A stretch of 64,000 bases of DNA from Pseudomonadota bacterium. GTDB lineage: Bacteria; Desulfobacterota; Binatia; Binatales; Binataceae. The notes beneath the pieces are model-generated. The model was given only the letters and a program-made list of their open reading frames with translations, ran no database searches and was not told the origin of the DNA. Location: positions 96,344 to 160,343 of the forward strand of contig JAJPIG010000006.1 of NCBI GenBank assembly GCA_021324855.1. Direction: 5' to 3'. The translations under genes and the position numbers were made by a program. Of this stretch, positions 11,220 through 20,636 are shown piece by piece. The first letter of the stretch is position 1, and every line of letters starts with the position of its first letter.

Positions 11220-11978
11220 CTACATCGCGAGTCCGCCGTCGATCTGGATCACCGCGCCGGTGATATATGCGGCGGCGTCCGAGAGCATGAAGGCCGCCAT
11301 CGGCGCGACGTCCTCGATACGGCCGAAACGGCCGAGCGGAATCATGTTGAGCGCGGCCGCGCGATTTTCCTCCGGCAGGGCGGCCGTCATGTCGGTCTCG
11401 ATGAAGCCCAGCGCGAGCGCGTTCACGCGCACCCCGTGGCGGCCGACCTCCTTCGCCAGCGCCTTGGTCATCCCGATGAGACCCGCCTTTGACGCCGAAT
11501 AGTTGACCTGCCCGGCCATCCCGACCAGGCCGCTGATCGAACTGATGTTGAGAATCGCGCCGCGCTTGGCCTTCATCATGTTGAAGACGGCGGCGCGCGA
11601 GAAATTGAACGCGCCGGTCAGGTTGATGCGGATGACCTCCGACCAGTCCTCTTCGGACATCATCATCACCAGCTTGTCGCGCGTGATGCCGGCGTTGTTC
11701 ACGAGGGCGTCGATCCTGCCGAAGCTGCGCTTGACCTCGTTGACCATCTCGCGCACGACCTTGAGATCGCCCGCATCGGCCTTGAACGCGAGCGCATTCA
11801 CGCCCAAGGCTTCGAGGTCGTTCTTCAACTGATTAGCTGCCTCATCGCTATGGAGATAATTGAAAGCGACGTGGCCACCGCGGCGGGCGATCTCGAGCGC
11901 GATCGCGCGGCCGATGCCGCGGCTCGCGCCGGTTACGATCGTGCCGGTCCCCTCGAGATACTTCACGGTTGGTTCCAC
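11220..11978 (-). CDS. fabG: 3-oxoacyl-ACP reductase-type SDR
   Basis: TGASRGIGRAIA, NNAGITRDKLVMMMSEEDW, YSASKAGLIGMTKALAKE, ITGAVIQIDGGLAM. Confidence 0.88.
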   Translation of the reverse strand: MEPTVKYLEGTGTIVTGASRGIGRAIALEIARRGGHVAFNYLHSDEAANQLKNDLEALGVNALAFKADAGDLKVVREMVNEVKRSFGRIDALVNNAGITRDKLVMMMSEEDWSEVIRINLTGAFNFSRAAVFNMMKAKRGAILNISSISGLVGMAGQVNYSASKAGLIGMTKALAKEVGRHGVRVNALALGFIETDMTAALPEENRAAALNMIPLGRFGRIEDVAPMAAFMLSDAAAYITGAVIQIDGGLAM

Positions 11979-12017
11979 CGGCGCGACCGGCGAAGGTGTT
12001 GTGATTGAGTCAGCGAT

Positions 12018-12392
12018 TCAGGCGCTGAACGACGAGCCGCATCCGCAGACCCGGCTCGCCCGCGGATTATCGAAGCGGAAGCCCGCGTTGTGCAGCCCCT
12101 CGACATAATCGAGCGTGGTGCCCGCGATGTACGGGAGCGAGAGTTCATCGACTAACACCCGGATGCCGTCGAGGGTGGTAACGCTATCGCCCTCTTTTTG
12201 GCTGTCGAAGTTAAGCGTGTACTGAAAGCCGGAGCATCCGCCGCCGACCACGCCCACGCGGAGACCCTGATCGGGTCCGAGACCCTCTTTCGCGGCCATC
12301 GCGCGGACGCGCTCCAGCGCCCGGGGCGTGAGCTCGATGCCCGGTGATGTGGATTCGTGCGTCGGTTGCGAATTGACAGTCTGCTCTGCCAT
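12018..12392 (-). CDS. HesB/IscA/ErpA family iron-sulfur cluster carrier
   Basis: GCSGFQYTLNFD and C-terminal CGCGSSFSA. Confidence 0.92.
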   Translation of the reverse strand: MAEQTVNSQPTHESTSPGIELTPRALERVRAMAAKEGLGPDQGLRVGVVGGGCSGFQYTLNFDSQKEGDSVTTLDGIRVLVDELSLPYIAGTTLDYVEGLHNAGFRFDNPRASRVCGCGSSFSA

Positions 12393-12520
12393 CGGAAGCC
12401 TCCGAAAACGGCTGAACCGCTCGGTCAGCCGCATGATCAGGATAGCCAGCGCAAGATCGGGAAATCAAGCCGCATGGCGCGAGGCAATCGCTACGTCGCG
12501 ATGCTATCATCGCGGTCACC

Positions 12521-13687
12521 GTGGATCGCCTTTCCGATCAAATCGTGTCCGCTGCGCGTGCGCAGGGTTTTCTGATGGTCGGATTCGCGGCGCTGCATCG
12601 GCTCGATGATCGCGGGCCGTTTTTTCGGGCCTGGCTCGACGAGGGCCGCGCCGGCGAGATGGGATATCTCGCGCGCGATCCCGAACGCCGCCTCGATCCG
12701 AGGACTCTCGACCCGCGGCTCCGCTCGGTTATCAGCCTTGCGTATCCGTATGCCGCCCCCGCTCGGCCGAGCTTTCGATGGCCTGAAGAGCTGCGCGGCC
12801 GGATCGCTTCGTACGCGCTCGGACCCGATTATCACGACACCGTACTGGCGCGCACTCGCGCGGTCGCCGATGCGCTCATCGCAGAGCGGCCCCAAGCGAT
12901 CATGCGCATCTACATCGATACCGGGCCGGTGCTCGAGCGCGAGTGGGCTTCAGAAGCAGGACTCGGATGGTTCGGGCGCAACACCAACCTGCTCAACGTT
13001 CATCACGGTTCCTATTTTTTCCTGAGCGAGATTTTCACCGACCTCGAATTTGACGCCGAGCCGCGGCGCCCCCGCAACCATTGCGGGCGATGCCGCCGAT
13101 GCCTCGACCTCTGCCCAACCAATGCGCTCGCCGAAGGCTACGTGATCGAACCGCGCCGCTGCATCTCGTACCTGACCATCGAGCATCGCGGGCCGATTCC
13201 GATCGATCTGCGCGCCGGCCTCGGCAACTGGATCTTCGGCTGCGACATCTGCCAGGAAGTCTGTCCCTGGAACGAAAGTTCGCAGACCGCTGAGCCCGAG
13301 CTTGCGCCATCGCTGCCCGAATTGATGGCCCTTGATGACGACGGCTTCCGCCGCCGCTACGGCAAGAGCGCAATTCGACGGACCAAGCGGCGTGGACTGC
13401 TGCGGAACGTCGCGGTCGCGCTCGGCAACAGCCGCAACCCCGCCGCGATCGATTCGCTCGCGCTCGCGCTCTCGTCCGATCCTGAGCCGCTGGTGCGCTC
13501 GCATTCGGCATGGGCGCTCGGCCGGATCGGCGGACGCCGCGCCGGTGACATTTTGGAGCGTGCAGCCCTGCGCGAAACCGCTCCGTCAATCGGCGCCGAA
13601 ATTCGCGCCGCGCTCGATGCGATGCACGGTGCTTGCGTGTCGGACGTCATCCGTCAAGACTCATCGATGATGAGGTCGATCGGATGA
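12521..13687 (+). CDS. queG: epoxyqueuosine reductase
   Basis: GWFGRNTNLL, two 4Fe-4S motifs (CGRCRRCLDLCPT, CDICQEVCPWN), C-terminal HEAT-like region. Confidence 0.92.
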   Translation: MDRLSDQIVSAARAQGFLMVGFAALHRLDDRGPFFRAWLDEGRAGEMGYLARDPERRLDPRTLDPRLRSVISLAYPYAAPARPSFRWPEELRGRIASYALGPDYHDTVLARTRAVADALIAERPQAIMRIYIDTGPVLEREWASEAGLGWFGRNTNLLNVHHGSYFFLSEIFTDLEFDAEPRRPRNHCGRCRRCLDLCPTNALAEGYVIEPRRCISYLTIEHRGPIPIDLRAGLGNWIFGCDICQEVCPWNESSQTAEPELAPSLPELMALDDDGFRRRYGKSAIRRTKRRGLLRNVAVALGNSRNPAAIDSLALALSSDPEPLVRSHSAWALGRIGGRRAGDILERAALRETAPSIGAEIRAALDAMHGACVSDVIRQDSSMMRSIG

Positions 13688-14508
13688 ACGCGGCGCGAAG
13701 TGAATTCGCCAAACTGGCGGCGCGCGAGCCAATCCCACTCACCCGCGGCGCGCTGGTGATCGCAAAGGAGGAGTACCCCGGCCTCGACGTCGATCACTAC
13801 CTCGAGCGCTTGAACGCGCTCGCGAGCCGGGCCGAGCCGACCGTGCGCGACGGCGCGGACACCGTCGAGCGCATCCAGTTGCTCTCGGACTTTCTGTTCA
13901 ACGCGCAGGGCTTCGCCGGGAATCGCGAAGAGTACAGCGATCCGCGCAACTCGTTCCTCAATGAAGTGATCGAGCGCCGCCTTGGCATCCCGATCACACT
14001 CTCGGTGATCTATCTCGAGATCGGCCGCCGCCTCGGACTCAATCTCTACGGCGTTTCATTTCCGGCGCATTTCCTGGTCAAGGCGGTCGATGAGCGCGGC
14101 GAGCTGATCATCGATCCCTTCAACGGTGGGACGATTCTCAATCTCGAAGATTTGAACGAGCGCCTGGCCCAGATCTACGGACGGCCCGTGCCGCTCGATC
14201 CCGCGATGCTGCGCGCGGTTGGCAGCCGTCATATCCTCGTGCGGATGCTGCGCAACCTTAAGAACATCTACATGACCGCCGGCGATTCGAGCCGCACGCT
14301 CGCCGCGCTGGATCGAATCCTGATGCTCGACGCGCGTGCCGCCGAGGAGCTTTTGGAGCGTGCGATGCTGTACGAACGCCTGGAATGCTTCAAGGCGGCG
14401 CTGGACGATTACCAGGGGTTCTTAAGCCAGGCGCCGGAGCATCGCGGCGCCGAGCGGGCCCGCGAATCCGTAATGCGCCTGATGGCGCAGGTCGCGCGCA
14501 TCAACTGA
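13684..14508 (+). CDS. SirB1/transglutaminase-like family protein
   Basis: YSDPRNSFLNEVIERRLGIPITLSVIYLEIGRRLGL; ATGA overlap with queG stop. Confidence 0.88.
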   Translation: MNAARSEFAKLAAREPIPLTRGALVIAKEEYPGLDVDHYLERLNALASRAEPTVRDGADTVERIQLLSDFLFNAQGFAGNREEYSDPRNSFLNEVIERRLGIPITLSVIYLEIGRRLGLNLYGVSFPAHFLVKAVDERGELIIDPFNGGTILNLEDLNERLAQIYGRPVPLDPAMLRAVGSRHILVRMLRNLKNIYMTAGDSSRTLAALDRILMLDARAAEELLERAMLYERLECFKAALDDYQGFLSQAPEHRGAERARESVMRLMAQVARIN

Positions 14509-14540
14509 GCGAGCATCAACTGAGATGGTTCCGACCCCCG

Positions 14541-15959
14541 ATGGCTTCGACGCATAACAATTTCGATTTCTTTGCCGCGAGCGAAAAGGCGATCGGCGAC
14601 ACCGAGCTGCGCCGCAAGCTCGCTAATGCCAGCGGCCATCATCTGGATGCCGCCGCACGCACGCGCGCCGAATTCCCGCGCTACGACGAGGAACGCGAAG
14701 CCGCGCGGCGCATCAAGGCGGAAGCCATCGGGCGGCTCGACGAACTGCTGCTGCAGCTAAAGCAACGGTTGGAAACCAACGGCTGCCAAGTTTTCTTCGC
14801 CGCCGATGCCGCCGCGGCGCGCAACTACATCGTGGGGATAGCGAAGCGCAACGGCCTCAAGCGCGCGGTCAAAGGCAAGTCGATGACCACCGAGGAGATC
14901 GAGCTCAACCCGGCGCTCGAGCGCGCCGGCGTCGAAGTGTTCGAGACTGATCTCGGCGAATACATCGTGCAGCTTCGCCACGAGCGGCCTTCCCACATCC
15001 TGACACCCGCGATTCATCTGTCGAAAGAAGATGTCGGCACGCTGTTCCATGAGCGCTTCGGGATGACCTACACCAACGAGCCCGAGCGTCTCACCGCGGT
15101 CGCGCGCGATAATCTGCGCTCGATCTTCATGACTGCCGATCTCGGGATTACCGGCGTCAATTTCGCGATCGCCGAGACCGGGACGCTGGTGCTGGTCGAG
15201 AACGAAGGGAACGGGCGCTTCTCGAGCACGTTGCCCGACACCTTCATCGCCGTGATGGGAATCGAGAAGGTGATTCCGCGGCTCGCCGACCTGAGTCATT
15301 TTCTCGAAATTCTTGCGCGTGCTGGCACCGGTCAGAAAATCACCACTTACACGAACTTCATCACATGCCCGCGTGGCCACTCCGAGCTTGACGGGCCGCG
15401 CGAGATTCACGTGGTCATCCTCGACAACGGGCGGAGCGCGATGCTCGCCGATCCAGTGATGCGTGAGGCGCTCTACTGTCTCCGCTGCGGCGCGTGCCTC
15501 AACGCCTGTCCGGTCTACCGGCGAATCGGAGGCCATGCGTACGGTTATCCGTACCAGGGGCCGATCGGATCGATCCTTAGCCCGAATCTGTTCGGGAGCG
15601 GCGCGGGCTTTCTGCCGTTTGCCTCGACCCTGTGCGGCGCGTGCCGCGAGATCTGTCCGGTCAAGATCGATATCCCGAAAATGCTGCTGCACATGCGCGC
15701 AAAGGAAAACCGCAACCACCTCAAGTGGCCCCGCGGCGCGTCGCGGGCGCGCCGCGCGGTGGCGCGCTTCGCGCGGTTAGCGAAGCGGCCGCGGACGGTG
15801 AGGACGCTTTCGCGCATCGCCGCCTGGATGATTCGTCCGGTAGTGCGCGATGGCTACGTCCGGTGGATGCCGCCGCCGTTCAGCGCCTGGACCCGCACGC
15901 GCGACTTTCCGGCCCCGAAATCCGCTCCGCGACGCAAACCGAAATCGGGCGGAGTCTGA
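14541..15959 (+). CDS. lutB: LutB-type iron-sulfur protein (lactate utilization)
   Basis: MTTEEIELNPALERAGVEVFETDLGEYIVQL; CLRCGACLNACPVYRRIGGHAYG and CGACREICPVKIDIPKML. Confidence 0.92.
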   Translation: MASTHNNFDFFAASEKAIGDTELRRKLANASGHHLDAAARTRAEFPRYDEEREAARRIKAEAIGRLDELLLQLKQRLETNGCQVFFAADAAAARNYIVGIAKRNGLKRAVKGKSMTTEEIELNPALERAGVEVFETDLGEYIVQLRHERPSHILTPAIHLSKEDVGTLFHERFGMTYTNEPERLTAVARDNLRSIFMTADLGITGVNFAIAETGTLVLVENEGNGRFSSTLPDTFIAVMGIEKVIPRLADLSHFLEILARAGTGQKITTYTNFITCPRGHSELDGPREIHVVILDNGRSAMLADPVMREALYCLRCGACLNACPVYRRIGGHAYGYPYQGPIGSILSPNLFGSGAGFLPFASTLCGACREICPVKIDIPKMLLHMRAKENRNHLKWPRGASRARRAVARFARLAKRPRTVRTLSRIAAWMIRPVVRDGYVRWMPPPFSAWTRTRDFPAPKSAPRRKPKSGGV

Positions 15960-16666
15960 TGGGCGCGTTCGTCAGGGTCCTGGCCTCGGTCAAAACGGCG
16001 CTCGAAGGCGGAGCGCATCGCGAGCCGAATGCGCATCCGGGCGCGCGGGTTATGCCGTCCGCGCCTGTGGTCGCGCCCGCCGCGAACCGCGCCGCGCTGG
16101 TTTCGTCGTTCGCGCGCGAGCTGGAAGCGGTGGGCGGTCATTTCACCGGGTCGGCCACGCCGGAGGGCCTTTCCGCGCAAATCATTGAAATCAGCGATCG
16201 CGTCGGCGCGCTCACCGTGGCCATTGGTGGCGACGGTTCGTTCGATTCGGAGCCGGTTGCAGGCGCGCTCGAACAGAGCGGACGCGACGTGATTCGATGC
16301 GGCGTCACGGCCGACGAGGCCGCGCGCCGCGCGCTGATCGAACGCATTGCACGCGCCGACCTCGCGATCGTCGAGGCGCAATGCGCGATCGCCTCGACCG
16401 GCACGCTGGTGGTCACGGCCACGCCTGCGCGTCCGAGCGCGCTCACGCTGATACCGCAGGCCCTGCTTGCGATCGTGCGTGCCGACCGGATCAGAGCCGA
16501 TGCCGCCGAGGCGATCGTCGCGCTTGGCGCGGAGACCATCGCGAACCATCGCGTCGCCTTCATCACCGGTCCGAGTCGCACCGCCGACATCGAAAAGCTG
16601 ATTGTCGTTGGCGTGCATGGTCCCAAACAACTTCACGCGCTCGTGCTGTGGCCTGCGGATGACTGA
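15959..16666 (+). CDS. lutC: LutC-type (LUD domain) protein
   Basis: LUD-like AIVEAQCAIASTGTLVV and FITGPSRTADIEKLIVVGVHGPKQLHALVL; start overlaps lutB stop (TGATG). Confidence 0.88.
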   Translation: MGAFVRVLASVKTALEGGAHREPNAHPGARVMPSAPVVAPAANRAALVSSFARELEAVGGHFTGSATPEGLSAQIIEISDRVGALTVAIGGDGSFDSEPVAGALEQSGRDVIRCGVTADEAARRALIERIARADLAIVEAQCAIASTGTLVVTATPARPSALTLIPQALLAIVRADRIRADAAEAIVALGAETIANHRVAFITGPSRTADIEKLIVVGVHGPKQLHALVLWPADD

Positions 16667-17381
16667 AGTTCGGCTGTTCAGCACCTGCCTTGCGGAGCAG
16701 TTTTTTCCGGCGGTCCCGCACGCCGCCGCCGCGGTGCTCGAAGGATTGCGCGTCAGGGTGCGTCCGGTTCGTCGCGCCTTCTGTTGCGGACAGGCGCCGT
16801 TCAACGAGGGACTTCGCGATGAGGCGCTCGCGCTCGCGCGTCGCTTCCTGAAATCGTGCGAGCCGGGTGTGCCGATCGTAATCCCCTCGGGCTCCTGCAC
16901 CAGCATGATCCGAAATTTCTATCCGCATCTGCTCGCCGGCCATCCGAAGCTCGCGGCACGCGCCGAGGCGATTCGTCCGTGGGTCCACGAATTTTCGCAA
17001 TTCCTGGTCAAGGTGCTTGGGGTCAAGTACGTCGGCGCGCATTACGAGCGCGGAGTGGCGTATCACGCGTCATGTCATCTGCTGCGCGAGCTCGGCGTGA
17101 TCGATGAGCCGCGCATCCTGCTGAGCGCGGTCAACGGGATTCGGATTTTCGAGCTGCGCGATGCGGCCGAATGCTGCGGATTCGGCGGTCTCTTCTCGGT
17201 CAAGTTTCCACACATCTCGACCGCGATGCTTTCCGACAAGCTGGCGCGAATTCATCAGAGCGGCGCCGAGACGCTGGTCTCGAACGACTGCGGATGCCTG
17301 ATGCAGATCGGCGGCGGACTGCATCGCGAAGGCAGCGGGATCGAAACGCGTCATTTGGCGGAGATTCTCGCGAGCCGCTGA
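16659..17381 (+). CDS. lutA: LutA-type (CCG domain) protein
   Basis: YHASCHLLRELGV and CCGFGGLFSVKFPHIS CCG motifs. Confidence 0.9.
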   Translation: MTEVRLFSTCLAEQFFPAVPHAAAAVLEGLRVRVRPVRRAFCCGQAPFNEGLRDEALALARRFLKSCEPGVPIVIPSGSCTSMIRNFYPHLLAGHPKLAARAEAIRPWVHEFSQFLVKVLGVKYVGAHYERGVAYHASCHLLRELGVIDEPRILLSAVNGIRIFELRDAAECCGFGGLFSVKFPHISTAMLSDKLARIHQSGAETLVSNDCGCLMQIGGGLHREGSGIETRHLAEILASR

Positions 17382-17396
17382 TCCGAAAACGGGGGA

Positions 17397-17740
17397 GGAG
17401 GGGGTGTGGGCGCGAACATCGCTTCGAAGATTTCGGCCCGCGTCGCGGCCGCGCCGTCGGCGCCGCGCGCGAGCGGTGCGCGCCGCCGATCCCGATCGGG
17501 CGTTACGCGGCGTTCTATTTCGACCAGCCGGGCGGGGCGAAGCTGCTTGGTGAATACCGGCACGATTTCGTGATGCTGCGGCGGTCGTCGCCGACGACGA
17601 CATTAATGAACTCGCAGCCGGGCTGGAAGCTGATCTATCGCGATGACGCGGTCTGCCTGTATGCGCCGCGGGACTCCGCGGCAGCGCGGATCGCGAACGC
17701 ACCGGTTGCGGGCGTGAACCTGCCGACGGCATTTCCATAG
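17397..17740 (+). pseudogene. C-terminal relic of a polytopic membrane protein (glycosyltransferase-like tail)
   Basis: Frame of ORF 17171..17740: HDFVMLRRSSPTTTLMNSQPGWKLIYRDDAVCLYAPR resembles C-terminal tails of membrane glycosyltransferase-like proteins; no N-terminal domain. Confidence 0.45.
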
Positions 17741-17828
17741 CGTTGACAGTCGCCCGCTGCGCGGCTTAGTTTCGGTTCAGAATACGGACGATTGTTCGCT
17801 ATACGAACACAAGGAGGCTTGTAACTCC

Positions 17829-18425
17829 ATGGCGATCAAAACCAAGGGCGTGCATCACATGGCCTTCCTGTCCCGTGACATGGACGAGACCGTGCGCTTT
17901 TACACCGACGTGATGAATTTTCCGGTGGTCGTTACCCTGCAGCTTCCCGATCCCGATCCGTTTCCGGGCGCGGTGCCGGGCGACCTCGGAGGCGCGAAGC
18001 ATTATTTCTTCGATATCGGCAACGGCGATCGGCTGGCGTTTTTCTGGTGCCCCAAGGACGAGCTGGTTCCGACCTTCGCCAAGATCGGCGCGGGCAACCA
18101 TATCGCGTTCGCCGTCGAATCGGGCGCGGAACTGGAGGCCGCCAAGCGCCATCTGATCGCCAAGGGCGTCCCGATCAAGTCGGAAATCGATCACACGTTC
18201 TGCCGCTCGATCTATTTCGAGGACCCCAATGGCATCACGCTCGAGCTCTCGGTTTACCAGCATCCATGTACGCCCGAGCAGCCATTCCTCCAGGATCCGG
18301 AGCCGACGCCGGCGACGCGCAAGCATCTCGGCGACAAGCAGGAGAAATTCCTGCTGCGCTTCGGCGAACGGGGAAACGCGACGGTGCTTAGCGGCGGGAA
18401 TGCGGCCGAGCGCGCCAACATCTAG
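17829..18425 (+). CDS. VOC (glyoxalase/dioxygenase) family protein
   Basis: GVHHMAFLSRDMDETVRFYTDVMNFPVV; FEDPNGITLELSVY; RBS aaggagg upstream. Confidence 0.88.
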   Translation: MAIKTKGVHHMAFLSRDMDETVRFYTDVMNFPVVVTLQLPDPDPFPGAVPGDLGGAKHYFFDIGNGDRLAFFWCPKDELVPTFAKIGAGNHIAFAVESGAELEAAKRHLIAKGVPIKSEIDHTFCRSIYFEDPNGITLELSVYQHPCTPEQPFLQDPEPTPATRKHLGDKQEKFLLRFGERGNATVLSGGNAAERANI

Positions 18426-18443
18426 CGGGCGCGCCGCGCTCCG

Positions 18444-18683
18444 TCAATTGGAGGTCCAGGCTCGTTCCTGGGCCACTGAATCCGCGATGACCTGAATCCG
18501 CTTGTCGAGCTTCAAAAGCTCGTCGCTGATCTCGACCAGGCGATTTTCGAGCGCTTCGACGCGTGAGGTCACGTCCTTCACCAGGACACGTTTGCGCCGC
18601 GGTTTGCCCTGAAATTCGCTTGTGACGTGGTATTCAAGCGTCTCGGGCGCGTCGTTGGACCCGTTCGATCCGTGTTCATCCAT
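18444..18683 (-). CDS. small coiled-coil (SlyX-like) hypothetical protein
   Basis: 79 aa; heptad-like VLVKDVTSRVEALENRLVEISDELLKLDKRIQVIAD. Confidence 0.6.
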   Translation of the reverse strand: MDEHGSNGSNDAPETLEYHVTSEFQGKPRRKRVLVKDVTSRVEALENRLVEISDELLKLDKRIQVIADSVAQERAWTSN

Positions 18684-18798
18684 CCGTCCACCTCCCCCGG
18701 CCGGCCGTTCCTCCCTCCCACACGGCAGGCATCGGAAAACGTCCGTATGCTATGCGGCGGTCAAAGGCGAGCATAGGTCGCTGGCAGCAGGGACCAGT

Positions 18799-19839
18799 TT
18801 AGCCTAAAAGCTCCAGTCCGCGCTCAAACAGGCGCGGCCCGGAAAGCGCGATCGTCTCCCACATCGGATCGGGGCGCTTGCCGCGCCGATGCAGCATCAA
18901 GTTGAACGCGGTGATGACGCCGAAGCGATAGCCCGCGAACGCGCGGAACCAACCGACGTCGCCGCGCTCGATCTGATCGCCGAGTGCCCGCTCGTATTCA
19001 TCAACGATTTCATCGGGAAGCGGGCACGCGGCCGGCAGCAAATCGTCCGTCGCCCAACTCTCGCGATCGGAAAACATGCAGAGCCATCCGATGTCGATGA
19101 GGACCGCGCCAGTCTGCGCGAGTTCCCAGTCGATCAGCGCGACCAGGCGATGATCACGGAAGAGACAGTTGGACCATTGGAAATCGCCATGAACACATCC
19201 GAGGCGGATCCGCTGTGGCATTGTGGCGATCAGTCGAGCGCGGAGCTGCGGGGCGCGCGCAATCAATCGCTGCTCGAGGGTTGGCCGGTCGAGGAGGCGG
19301 GCGAGCCGGTCGAGCTCGCCGGCGAGCTCGACCGGCTCGCCAAAGACGTGGCGCCATGCGCGCCAGTCGAGCCGATGCAGCGCGGCGGCGGCGCTCGCCG
19401 CCGCCGCGCTGCATCGGCGCATCTCGTCGGCGGAGAACCGGCGTTCGCCGAGCGCCGGCTTATCGCCGGCGATGAACTCCGCTACGAAGAACGGCCGTCC
19501 AAACCATCGGGGATCATCGTCGTACCACAGGATCGGCGGAACCGGGACGCCGCTCGGTGACGTCCCCGTTCCGGCGGCGCCGCCGAGCATCGCCATGATC
19601 CGCCCCTGGCGCGCCACGTCGTTGGGACCGGTGGCCGGCGCGCCCGCAGGGGCGAGCCGTAGTACGAGGGGGGCGGCGCGGGCATCGCCCGCGCCGCCCC
19701 CCTCGTACGTGAAACGATAGCTCACCCCCGCATGCCCCGGCAGCGGCTCGATGCCGCTGATCCGGGCATGCGGATCACCGATGCACTCCCGGAACAGCGT
19801 CGTCAGCCGCGCGGTGAGATCGATCAGCTCCGGATTCAT
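18799..19839 (-). CDS. phosphotransferase (APH) family protein
   Basis: CVHGDFQWSNCLF and ALIDWELAQTG kinase motifs. Confidence 0.88.
   Translation of the reverse strand: MNPELIDLTARLTTLFRECIGDPHARISGIEPLPGHAGVSYRFTYEGGGAGDARAAPLVLRLAPAGAPATGPNDVARQGRIMAMLGGAAGTGTSPSGVPVPPILWYDDDPRWFGRPFFVAEFIAGDKPALGERRFSADEMRRCSAAAASAAAALHRLDWRAWRHVFGEPVELAGELDRLARLLDRPTLEQRLIARAPQLRARLIATMPQRIRLGCVHGDFQWSNCLFRDHRLVALIDWELAQTGAVLIDIGWLCMFSDRESWATDDLLPAACPLPDEIVDEYERALGDQIERGDVGWFRAFAGYRFGVITAFNLMLHRRGKRPDPMWETIALSGPRLFERGLELLG
19300..19341. repeat. 42-bp perfect palindrome inside CDS
   Basis: ggcgagccggtcgagctcgcc|ggcgagctcgaccggctcgcc, no loop. Confidence 0.95.
19375..19414. repeat. 19-bp perfect inverted repeat, 2-nt loop, inside CDS
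   Basis: atgcagcgcggcggcggcg ct cgccgccgccgcgctgcat. Confidence 0.95.
19662..19708. repeat. 22-bp perfect inverted repeat, 3-nt loop, inside CDS
   Basis: gtacgaggggggcggcgcgggc atc gcccgcgccgcccccctcgtac. Confidence 0.95.
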
Positions 19840-19862
19840 CGGCGCATCGGTTTGGGAGCCCG

Positions 19863-20513
19863 TTAGCCCTTGACCTTAATCGTCTCCCACGCCGGATGGA
19901 GACTCGCTTTCGCGCTCGGCCGCGAATCGATCCGCTTGAACCACGCGCTCAGATTCCCGCACGATGCGGGTATCGTCTGGCCGACGGTCGCGCCGAAATC
20001 GGTGGCGCAGTACAGGATGATGTCGGCGATGGTGAAGCGGTTCGGCACGATGAAGTCGCGTCCGGCGATCAGCTTGTCGAGCCACGCCATCCGGTCTTGC
20101 GCGATGGCTTTCAACCCCGGCGACGCCTCGGGCCGCACCATGATCCGCGACTTGAACATCTCGACGCCTTCGCCAAAACGAAAACCGGCGTAGAGGTTCT
20201 CTGTAATGTTCAGCTCGACGCGCCGCTGCCACATCCGGGTCTCTGCGCGTTCCTCCGGCGAGGTTCCGATTAACGCCGGCTTCGGATGCTTCTCTTCCAG
20301 ATACTCCCAGATTGCGACGGTCTCCGCGATCACGCGGCCGTCGTCGAGCTGAAGGGCCGGTAACTGCCCGGCCGGGTTCGCCATCAGATAGTCGCCCTGC
20401 CGGTTCTCGGCATGCTGGATATCCATCTCGCGCTGCGGAATCGTGAGCCCCTTCTCGAGCAGGAACATCCGCGTGGCGCGCGGGTTGGGTCCGAAAGAGT
20501 TGAACAGCAGCAT
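19863..20513 (-). CDS. glutathione S-transferase family protein
   Basis: N-terminal thioredoxin-like fold NPAGQLPALQLDDGRVIAETVAIWEYLEE; C-terminal helical domain NRFTIADIIL. Confidence 0.9.
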   Translation of the reverse strand: MLLFNSFGPNPRATRMFLLEKGLTIPQREMDIQHAENRQGDYLMANPAGQLPALQLDDGRVIAETVAIWEYLEEKHPKPALIGTSPEERAETRMWQRRVELNITENLYAGFRFGEGVEMFKSRIMVRPEASPGLKAIAQDRMAWLDKLIAGRDFIVPNRFTIADIILYCATDFGATVGQTIPASCGNLSAWFKRIDSRPSAKASLHPAWETIKVKG

Positions 20514-20636
20514 TGGAATCGCTCCTTGTGCGGATTTCGATGCGATTTACATCATGCGCTGAACTTCCCGGCAAGCCGGACCCGAGGCCCTTCGCGCAAG
20601 TTGCCGCCGCAATCAGCGTGGGATAGGACTTTTGAC

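Noticed and set aside
15725-15760. GC-rich quasi-palindrome in the lutB 3' end
   Set aside because: Arms contain several mismatches; ordinary for Arg/Ala-rich coding sequence
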